Positions 58,053 to 64,000 of a stretch of 64,000 nucleotides of DNA are shown piece after piece. This DNA comes from Flavonifractor sp052065355 (GTDB lineage: Bacteria > Bacillota > Clostridia > Oscillospirales > Oscillospiraceae). Under the pieces are notes generated by a model, which was not told the origin of the DNA, searched no databases, and saw nothing but the letters and a program-made list of their open reading frames with translations. The position numbers were made by a program, and so were the translations under genes. The stretch covers positions 310,001 to 374,000 of the forward strand of contig NZ_JBQHUF010000001.1 of assembly GCF_052065355.1 (NCBI RefSeq), written 5' to 3'. Within the stretch, counting starts at the first letter, position 1; every line of letters begins with the position of its first letter.

Positions 58053-58784
58053 ATGGAGGAGAAAAAGCTCAGTTACCAATCTCCTCTGTACCTCCAGCTG
58101 CGGGAAGTGATCCGCAATAAAATTGAAAATGGGGACTACCCTCCGGGTACTAAGATCCCTTCTGAAAACGCCCTGGCTGAGCAGTATGGCATCCACCGTC
58201 TTTCGGTGCGCTCGGCTATCTCTGCCTTAGTGTATGAAGGCCTGCTCAAGCCAATTCAGGGTAAGGGTGTCTTTGTGGCGAGCGAAAAAGATGAGCGGGA
58301 TCTGGAAACAGTGGGGGGATTCAAGCAAACCATGCAGAATCTGAACCGCACACCCTCCACTAAACTGCTCACCAAGGCCCTTCGCCCAGCGGGTCCCTAT
58401 TATGCCCAACTGCTGGACATCACCCCAGAAGAGGAGCTCTTCTACATCAAGCGGGTGTGCTACAGCGATGAAGAGCCTTATTCTCTGGAGGAGGTCTACA
58501 TCCCACGGTCCATTATCCACACCATACCACAGGTAGACCTGAAACTGTTCTCCCTGTATGACGTCTATCAGCTCTATAACATCCGGATCACCCGGGTAGA
58601 GCAGTCTTTGGAGATGAGCTGGCTGAACCCGGGCGATGCCCGCTTGCTGGACCTGGACAGCAGCCTGGCGGTATTGAAGTTCCAGGGAATCAGTCGGGAC
58701 CAAGCGGACCGCATCGTGGAGTATGCCCGCACTTATACCAGGGCGGATCGATGTACATTCCGGGTGCATTATTATTCAGACTAA
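58053..58784 (+). CDS. GntR/UTRA-family regulator
   Basis: 243 residues from ATG 58053 (AAAGGAGAGG upstream). HTH: SPLYLQLREVIRNKIENGDY, PPGTKIPSENALAEQYGIHR, LSVRSAISALVYEGLLKPIQ; UTRA domain from about 90. Second regulator in the locus, just after the kinase. Strong terminator follows. Confidence 0.9.
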   Translation: MEEKKLSYQSPLYLQLREVIRNKIENGDYPPGTKIPSENALAEQYGIHRLSVRSAISALVYEGLLKPIQGKGVFVASEKDERDLETVGGFKQTMQNLNRTPSTKLLTKALRPAGPYYAQLLDITPEEELFYIKRVCYSDEEPYSLEEVYIPRSIIHTIPQVDLKLFSLYDVYQLYNIRITRVEQSLEMSWLNPGDARLLDLDSSLAVLKFQGISRDQADRIVEYARTYTRADRCTFRVHYYSD

Positions 58785-58790
58785 AATTCA

Positions 58791-58829
58791 CAAGGCGGCG
58801 GACACAATCTGTGTCCGCCGCCTTGTTGT
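58791..58829 (+). terminator. Terminator after the second GntR gene
   Basis: 15-bp stem (CAAGGCGGCGGACAC with complement), 5-nt loop, TTGTTGT. Confidence 0.88.
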
Positions 58830-58837
58830 ATAAAGAA

Positions 58838-58860
58838 AACCACTCGCTAGGCGAGTGGTT
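58838..58860. repeat. IS left-end hairpin
   Basis: 10-bp perfect palindrome with a TAG loop, upstream of tnpA. Confidence 0.8.
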
Positions 58861-58961
58861 TCAAAAAGCCTAAGGCGATGAAAAAGATAAAAAACTCCCT
58901 TTGCTATAATAGGAGTGCGGTCTGCCAACTGCACAAAAGATAGCAAAGGGAGGACATCCAG

Positions 58962-59422
58962 ATGGGACTGAATGACATCAATAGTTTATCCCATACCCGG
59001 TGGAATTGCAAATATCATATCGTATTTGCCCCAAAGTACCGGAGGAAGGTGTTTTATCGGGAAAAGAAAGCAGCCATAGGGAAATACTGCGGCAGTTGTG
59101 TGAGTGGAAAGGGGTAAAAATCATAGAAGCGGAAGCGTGCCCCAACCACATACATCTGTTCATAGAAATACCACCAAAACTGTCAGTATCGCATTTTATG
59201 GGGTACCTAAAAGGGAAGAGCAGCACAATGCTGTATGAGCAAATCGGCGAGTTGAAATACAAGTACCGGAGCCGAGAATTTTGGTGCAGAGGGTACTATG
59301 TGGATACAGTAGGGAAAAACGAGAGCCGAATTGCCGAGTATGTGAGGAACCAGCTAAAAGAGGACGAGATGGGCGAGCAACTGAGAATCCCATCTAGCAG
59401 CCCGTTTACGGGCGGCAAGTAA
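58962..59422 (+). pseudogene. tnpA: IS200/IS605 transposase TnpA, frameshifted
   Basis: Y1 (HUH) transposase. The frame from 58962 reads MGLNDINSLSHTRWNCKYHI, VFAPKYRRKVFYREKKAAIG and then goes off at about 59079-59083; the rest continues in another frame as ILRQLCEWKGVKIIEAEACP, NHIHLFIEIPPKLSVSHFMG (HUH motif HIH), and the catalytic Tyr in GYYVDT. The loss of one G in a G-run (GGG where GGGG is expected) explains the shift. GGGAGG lies upstream. Confidence 0.87.
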
Positions 59423-59766
59423 CAGTCCTCACACAGCTGGCAGACCGTATTACGCGTTGCACGCGTCCGCAAAGAACAAAGGGCTATGCCCGCATAGTGA
59501 CAACCACCAGCTTCGTTGGTGGTTGTGTTCATTTGGTATAGCTTTAGCGAATAGAACCGCCAGCTCTGCTGGTGAAAATAAAAAAGATTTAGCTGCAAGA
59601 AACGAGCGAAGCGAGTTGACAAATAGCAACCTTGCGATTTGAGTAATTTCCTGATAGAACCAAGCATGCTATTTCAATAGCGGCGGAGCAAGTGATGCAG
59701 AAGAAAAAAGTTTCGGTGCGTCTTGAGACGCCTGCCGGTAGCAGACCCTTATAGGGCCTACTCAAG
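59423..59766 (+). ncRNA. Candidate structured RNA in the IS 3' region
   Basis: Non-coding, with several stems: CAACCACCAGC...GTTGGTGGTTG (59501-59525), GCGTCTTGAGACGC (59720-59733), CAGCTCTGCTG. Could be IS recombination structure or a transposon-borne RNA. No RNA family recognised; only inference. Confidence 0.35.
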
Positions 59767-59785
59767 CCTCCGGCTTAGCCGGAGG
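59767..59785. repeat. IS right-end hairpin
   Basis: CCTCCGGC-TTA-GCCGGAGG, 11 bp before the end of the MATE gene. Confidence 0.8.
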
Positions 59786-59795
59786 TTTTGACTTT

Positions 59796-61151
59796 TCAGC
59801 CTTGGGAGGATGAAGAGACAATGAGCTGGGTGTTTTTCCACGCGCCCCGCCGGAAACGCGTCACCGAAATGGCGCAGGCAATGATCCAGGCCGGCGGAGT
59901 GCTCAGATAGATGGAGCGGAAATCTACCGGCGTCAGGGAGAGCAGCCAGGTGCCACTCAACCGGAGGATCAGGTCGGTGAAGCTGGAGATGATTGGGGCG
60001 CGCACATCCCCCGCACCCTGAAGGGCGCCATTGATGATTTCCTGAACGGTAAACACTGGCAGCATCAGGCACATGAGGTCCAGATGCTCACTGCCCCGCA
60101 GCAGGGCTTCCCCAGTGATGTTATAGAGACTGAGAATCCTGGTGTCAAAGAGAAACATCAACGTCCCCAGCACCGCCTCTGCCGCCAGGGTGAGCCGCAA
60201 GGTGCTGTAAATGCCGCACTCGGCCCGATCTGCCAGGCCGGCTCCCATATTTTGGCCCACAAAGGAAGACAGAGCCGTCGACATGCACAGAACGGGAATA
60301 TGCATCAGCTCTTCTGTCTTGCCCATAACTGCAAACCCCTCAATGCTGGCGGGGCCAAAGGAATTAACCAGCCGTTGAAGCAGTAGGAAGCCCGCCGCCT
60401 GGACAGCCATACGAACCGTTACCGGAATGCTCAGCCGGAAAATGAGAGCCATCTGCTGGGTATGAAACCGGGGGCGGAGCAGGGCAGTCCGCAACTGGGG
60501 ATAGCGGTAGAGTAGATATCCCAGGGCAGCCACCGCAGACCCGGCCTGGGACGCCACAGAAGCAATGGCAGCTCCTTTGGTGCCCATGCCCGCGCCGGCC
60601 ACCAACACCAGATCCAGCACCAGATTGAGCACAGCCGCAATCAGCAGGAACGCCAGGGCGGCCTTGGAGTCCCCCAAGGCGCGGGAGATGCCATAGAACA
60701 TCTGATAGAGGATCTGGAACAGAAAACCGGCGCTGTAGATCACCAGGTAAACATAGGCGTCCCGGTACATTTCCACAGGGGTCTGGAGCAGTCCGGTGAG
60801 GAGCGGGCGGGCAGTCAGGATGCACAGAGCGCTGACGGCCAGCCCCAGCAAGATACAGAAGAAGGTGCCGGTGCTGGCCGCCGCCCGGATGTCTTCCTGG
60901 CGGTCAGCTCCAAAGAATTGGGCAATGATGATATTGGTGCCGGCTCCCATGCCAGCGGCAATGGATGAGGCGATCCACAGCACTGGGCCCGGGATGCTTA
61001 CCGCGCCCAGCGCGTTGGAACTCACAAAGTTCCCCACCACCATGGCGTCCACCATGGAATAGGTAACTTGAAGCAACTGGGCTCCCATCATAGGTAGGGC
61101 AAACAGCAAAAGCTGCCTGGTAACACTTCCGTTGATAAAACTACGGGACAC
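59796..61151 (-). CDS. MATE-family efflux transporter
   Basis: 451 residues, about 12 helices: LLLFALPMMGAQLLQVTYSM, VVGNFVSSNALGAVSIPGPV, GMGAGTNIIIAQFFGA, RLSIPVTVRMAVQAAGFLLL. Stop is at the IS boundary, so the last few residues may have been altered by the insertion. It could export metabolic by-products of the adjacent Amadori-product pathway or be unrelated. Confidence 0.87.
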   Translation of the reverse strand: MSRSFINGSVTRQLLLFALPMMGAQLLQVTYSMVDAMVVGNFVSSNALGAVSIPGPVLWIASSIAAGMGAGTNIIIAQFFGADRQEDIRAAASTGTFFCILLGLAVSALCILTARPLLTGLLQTPVEMYRDAYVYLVIYSAGFLFQILYQMFYGISRALGDSKAALAFLLIAAVLNLVLDLVLVAGAGMGTKGAAIASVASQAGSAVAALGYLLYRYPQLRTALLRPRFHTQQMALIFRLSIPVTVRMAVQAAGFLLLQRLVNSFGPASIEGFAVMGKTEELMHIPVLCMSTALSSFVGQNMGAGLADRAECGIYSTLRLTLAAEAVLGTLMFLFDTRILSLYNITGEALLRGSEHLDLMCLMLPVFTVQEIINGALQGAGDVRAPIISSFTDLILRLSGTWLLSLTPVDFRSIYLSTPPAWIIACAISVTRFRRGAWKNTQLIVSSSSQG

Positions 61152-61187
61152 GGCAGCGTTTTCCTCCTCCCAAAGCGTGCGGCAAGC

Positions 61188-61616
61188 TTACTCCCCCTGG
61201 ACCATCACCAGGATATCTCGGACTGCCGGGCCGTCAAATTCACAGAAATAGATCTCCTGGGCGTTCCCTCGGATCAGCCGCCTACCGCTGAGGCTGAAAT
61301 GGCAGTGGTTGCCGGTGAGCAAAGCGCGCAAGTGACCGGTGGGATTTCCGGCAGTGGAGCCGTAGCTCCGCAGCATCCGGGCATGACTGTAGTCCCCGTC
61401 CTCCGGCACCAGACGGCCAAGGAAAGTCTCAATATCGCTTTCCAGACATTCCAGACCCTCGTTGACGGTGATCCCAGCGGTGGTGTGCTTGGACAGCACA
61501 GTGACCAGCCCATCCCGGATACCACTTTCTACCACAATCTGCTCTACCTGGCCGGTGATCTTCACGTATTCCTGGTACCTCTCTGTCCGGAGGAAAAGCT
61601 CTTTTTGATAAATCAA
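61188..61616 (-). CDS. yjbQ: YjbQ/UPF0047-family protein
   Basis: 142 residues. Conserved LSKHTTAGITVNEGLECLES, HLRALLTGN, RGNAQEIYFCEFDGPAVRDI. E. coli YjbQ has weak thiamine-phosphate synthase activity; real role unknown. Overlaps the amidohydrolase gene by 4 nt. Confidence 0.92.
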   Translation of the reverse strand: MIYQKELFLRTERYQEYVKITGQVEQIVVESGIRDGLVTVLSKHTTAGITVNEGLECLESDIETFLGRLVPEDGDYSHARMLRSYGSTAGNPTGHLRALLTGNHCHFSLSGRRLIRGNAQEIYFCEFDGPAVRDILVMVQGE

Positions 61617-62476
61617 TCCCGATGCACCTCCCGTAGTCCCAAAAATTCCAGAGCGTTGTCCCCCATGATCAGCTCCAGCGTATTCTCCCGCAGACCCAGT
61701 GCCTCCATGGCGGTTGCCATGCGGATCTGCTCAAACCGAGGGTTGTCCGATCCAAAGAGTACCTGGTGGCGCAGGGAGCGGTCCAGCCAGGTGACAGGGA
61801 TATCCCGGGTAAAGGTCTGTTGGTAAAATTCCCTGGCGCAGTCAAAGTAGAGCACTCCGGTGTCGGCATACAGGTTTGGATATTTGAGCAGCAGGGCTGC
61901 CGTTTCCCGCACCCAGGGCCACCCAAACCGGGTGATGCAGATGCGCAAGTCTGGGTGGACCATAGCCAGAGGCTCTACCGATAACGGGTTGCCCCAGCAC
62001 AGATACTGTCCCGGTTCCCATGTCATGCCTAAGTGGAGGAGCACTGGACGATCATACCGGCGGCAGATGGACCAGATGGGTTCCAGCCGGGGGTCATTCA
62101 GGCGGAACTTTCCGGCTGCCGGATAGAGGGCCAGACCAAGCAGCCCCAGTTCCCCCAAGGCCCGCTCGGCCTCTTCCGACGCTCCAGGGTCCAGGGGATC
62201 CACCGAACCAAGCCCGAAAAAGAGGTCCGGACTCTGGCGTACCAAGGCAGCTACTTCATCGTTAGATACCAAGGCCCCGCCGCTATCGGCCGGATAGACC
62301 TGGGCCAGCAGGGTGAGGCGGTCCAGCCGGGCGCAGGACATTTGGTTCCGGATGTGCTCCAGAGGAGCCAGTCCATTTTTATGGATGTCCACCACCCGGT
62401 GCCGTATTTCCTCCCGGGCAGGATCCCGATTGATGCTCTCATAAAAGGTGGGGTGAACATGGATATCGACTCGCAT
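61613..62476 (-). CDS. Metal-dependent amidohydrolase-family protein
   Basis: 287 residues from ATG 62476 (AGAGGAG 7 nt upstream). TIM-barrel: VDIHVHPTFYE (metal His pair), LLHLGMTWEPGQY, GSDNPRFEQIRMA with the C-terminal Asp. Resembles amidohydrolase_2 (ACMSD-like). Placed between yjbQ and frlC, so a role in breaking down a glycated amine or its product is plausible but unproven. Confidence 0.87.
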   Translation of the reverse strand: MRVDIHVHPTFYESINRDPAREEIRHRVVDIHKNGLAPLEHIRNQMSCARLDRLTLLAQVYPADSGGALVSNDEVAALVRQSPDLFFGLGSVDPLDPGASEEAERALGELGLLGLALYPAAGKFRLNDPRLEPIWSICRRYDRPVLLHLGMTWEPGQYLCWGNPLSVEPLAMVHPDLRICITRFGWPWVRETAALLLKYPNLYADTGVLYFDCAREFYQQTFTRDIPVTWLDRSLRHQVLFGSDNPRFEQIRMATAMEALGLRENTLELIMGDNALEFLGLREVHRD

Positions 62477-62477
62477 A

Positions 62478-63302
62478 TCAGTACTCCTCTTCCATAGTTC
62501 GCAGCCGTTGGATGGCCCGTCTGGCATAGAGTCTGGGTTCGTTGAGATAATTGGTCACCAGTTCAATGGTGGCTGTGCCCTGGTAGCCTCGCTCCCGCAG
62601 CTCCGCCATTAACTCCGGCAGGGGAAGGCTTCCCTCCCCGGGAATTAGATGGGTGTCACTGTTGTCATAGCTGTCTACAATGTGCATGTGGTACAGCTTA
62701 CTCCCTAGCTTGTCAAAATAATCCAGGATGCTCTCATGCTGAACAAAGGGGGGCACCACGTCGCACATTCCCACCAAGGCAGGGGAAGGAAGAGCCTCAA
62801 AAACACGCTGCAGGTCATTGACTGTGGTGACCACATTGCTCTCATAAGGGGTAAGGGGTTCCAGAATCAGTTTGTGCCCCAGTTTTTCCGCATAGCTGGT
62901 CAGCTGTGCCAGGGAGCGCAGCAAACGATCCCAAATTTCAGCCTGGTCGACACGGTAGCCAGCATGGGCGGCGGAGATTAGCGTAGCTTGGCATCCTAAC
63001 TGGACAGCCATATCCATGCACAGGCAGATGTAGTCCACAGAGTCCTTCCGTTGGGCCTCGTTGCCCAGCATAAAATTGTAGGGGTATGCGTTGGTCTCCG
63101 GGGTAAAAATGGGAACCGGCATATCATACCGGTCCATGAGCCGCCGCAGCTCCTGGACCCCGAAGCGTTTAAGATCCGGAGGAAATGCGTGGGGGCGGCC
63201 TCCCCACAGTTCAATATAGTCATACCCAAAGCGTTTGGCGTCGGCAAACATATCCTCAATGGAATTGCGCTGATAGCCGGAGGTAAATAGCCCTAGCTTC
63301 AT
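62478..63302 (-). CDS. frlC: Fructoselysine 3-epimerase-like (FrlC) sugar phosphate isomerase/epimerase
   Basis: 274 residues, xylose-isomerase-like TIM barrel. Close to E. coli FrlC by recall: ELWGGRPHAFPPDLKRFG, FTPETNAYPYNFMLGN, TLISAAHAGY, LILEPLTPYESNVV, YFDKLGSKLYHMHIVDS, LIPGEGSLPLPELM, IELVTNYLNEPRLYARRAI. Interconverts fructoselysine and psicoselysine. Overlaps the FrlD-like gene by 4 nt. Confidence 0.9.
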   Translation of the reverse strand: MKLGLFTSGYQRNSIEDMFADAKRFGYDYIELWGGRPHAFPPDLKRFGVQELRRLMDRYDMPVPIFTPETNAYPYNFMLGNEAQRKDSVDYICLCMDMAVQLGCQATLISAAHAGYRVDQAEIWDRLLRSLAQLTSYAEKLGHKLILEPLTPYESNVVTTVNDLQRVFEALPSPALVGMCDVVPPFVQHESILDYFDKLGSKLYHMHIVDSYDNSDTHLIPGEGSLPLPELMAELRERGYQGTATIELVTNYLNEPRLYARRAIQRLRTMEEEY

Positions 63303-64000
63303 TTGGCCGTCTCCTCCTTCTGTCGATAATCCCAGGGCTCAAACACCGAAACCACCTGGGCGGCCAGCTGGGCGCCCAATGCCAGGGAAGCCTGGACACC
63401 CAGTTGCCGCAGGCAGCCGTTCAGGAAGCCGGCGATAAAGCTGTCTCCGGCGCCCACGGTGTTAACTATCTGGGCAGGATACGCCTCCTGGCGGTACCAC
63501 TTCCTTCCATCCCAAGCCAGGCTGCCCTTGTCTCCAAAGGTAGCCACCGCCAGGGCCATGCCCCGCCGGACGCAGCTTTGAATGAAAGCGCGGGTTTCGG
63601 GGCCGTCAGCCTCCAGCGAGAAAAAGCCCACGTCCACTTGCGGGATGACTTGGCTTGCCAGAGTACTGTCCCATCCTGTGGCAAAGTCAAAGCTGAGCAG
63701 GGCCCCGCCGGCTTTCAGTCCGGCCAGCACGCCCTCTGCCTTGCCCCAGAACGCGGTGTGTACCAGCGCGCAGCCAGCGGCAGCTTGTATATCCTCTGGG
63801 GAAAACGACAGCTCCGCCAGAACCCCCTCGCGGTACTCCCCGTGAACCCGCTCCCGACCAACCAGATCCATCTCAGTGACCGCGGTTTTCCCAGGCAGAG
63901 TGTGCAGTCGGGCAACATCCAGCCCCTCCCGGATCATGGCCTGCCGTAGCTGCACTCCCCAAGCGTCGTCTCCCACGGCAGAGACCAGGAGTACTTCCCA
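63299..64000 (-). CDS. PfkB-family kinase, FrlD-like (partial at window end)
   Basis: The frame runs past the window end; 233 residues visible. VNTVGAGDSFIAGFLNGCLR (catalytic Asp), LHTLPGKTAVTEMDLVGRERVHGEYREGVL and SFDFATGWDSTLASQ parallel the copy at 57241 (HTLPGKTAVTMVELRNGERI, SFDFATAQ). First gene in the row of frlC-amidohydrolase-yjbQ, to the limit visible. Confidence 0.88.
   Translation of the reverse strand, partial: WEVLLVSAVGDDAWGVQLRQAMIREGLDVARLHTLPGKTAVTEMDLVGRERVHGEYREGVLAELSFSPEDIQAAAGCALVHTAFWGKAEGVLAGLKAGGALLSFDFATGWDSTLASQVIPQVDVGFFSLEADGPETRAFIQSCVRRGMALAVATFGDKGSLAWDGRKWYRQEAYPAQIVNTVGAGDSFIAGFLNGCLRQLGVQASLALGAQLAAQVVSVFEPWDYRQKEETAK

Larger units (their letters stand above)
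58838..59795 (+). mobile_element. IS200/IS605-family insertion element
   Basis: Bounded by a left hairpin (AACCACTCGC-TAG-GCGAGTGGTT, 58838-58860) and a right hairpin (CCTCCGGC-TTA-GCCGGAGG, 59767-59785), the subterminal palindromes of this single-strand transposing family. Contains a tnpA gene with a frameshift (58962-59422), no tnpB, and about 370 bp of non-coding DNA with further hairpins. Exact ends are uncertain. It sits at the 3' end of the MATE gene. Confidence 0.8.

Overview
The window is G+C-rich, densely coded DNA from an anaerobic Firmicute of class Clostridia, most like the Oscillospiraceae (Flavonifractor/Intestinimonas relatives). This placement is inference. It rests on Mini-III RNase, RqcH, NfnAB transhydrogenase, YesMN-type two-component genes, BlaI/BlaR1, AmmeMemoRadiSam genes, fructoselysine (Frl) genes and the Clostridia-type mobile elements. 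Most genes have good Shine-Dalgarno sites, and many neighbours overlap by 4 nt.

Layout. 0-4.4 kb holds housekeeping genes: the end of alanine racemase, a MazF-type RNase with no visible antitoxin, two proteins of unknown function, Mini-III and RqcH. 4.4-8.6 kb is a response regulator, an ABC exporter (ATPase and two permeases) and a short histidine kinase, probably a peptide-antibiotic or cell-envelope stress module. 8.6-11.2 kb is nfnAB and an isolated tRNA-Ala. 11.3-13.25 kb is a BlaI-BlaR1 pair with two operators and no resistance gene beside it. 13.5-20 kb is a ferric-iron/phosphonate-type ABC importer followed by a YesM/YesN two-component system. 20-28.3 kb carries RtcB and two LysR-controlled redox clusters (flavodoxins, aldo/keto reductase, carboxymuconolactone decarboxylase-cupin, hydrolase). 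28.4-30.1 kb is accessory: an unknown 212-aa protein and a divergent pair of an XRE regulator and a tiny basic protein. 30.1-35.7 kb has the radical SAM/MEMO/AMMECR1 pair, a TetR-controlled pair of membrane proteins, and a macrodomain-HTH protein with DUF2200.

36.3-46.4 kb is a run of 13 minus-strand genes with overlapping or tight junctions. It probably starts from one promoter near 46.4 kb and mixes an ABC exporter, FMN proteins, a CAT-family acetyltransferase, an SGNH hydrolase, a deformylase-like protein, an SDR, a phosphodiesterase, MATE and DUF5714. 46.5-52 kb is a large BspA-like leucine-rich-repeat protein whose 5' end is missing. It abuts the remnant of a mobilizable element at 52-55.1 kb (relaxase C-terminal part with Sel1 repeats, excisionase, tyrosine integrase). 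55.1-56.4 kb is decayed DNA with an IS110 fragment.

56.5-64 kb looks like an Amadori-product (fructoselysine-type) locus. It has two GntR/UTRA regulators, two PfkB kinases of the FrlD type, a close FrlC homologue, a metal-dependent hydrolase, YjbQ and a MATE transporter, and is interrupted by an IS200/IS605 element whose transposase gene is frameshifted. The genes would import or handle glycated amines and phosphorylate them; the deglycase FrlB is not in view. All identifications are from reading motifs and recalled family sequences; no database search was run.
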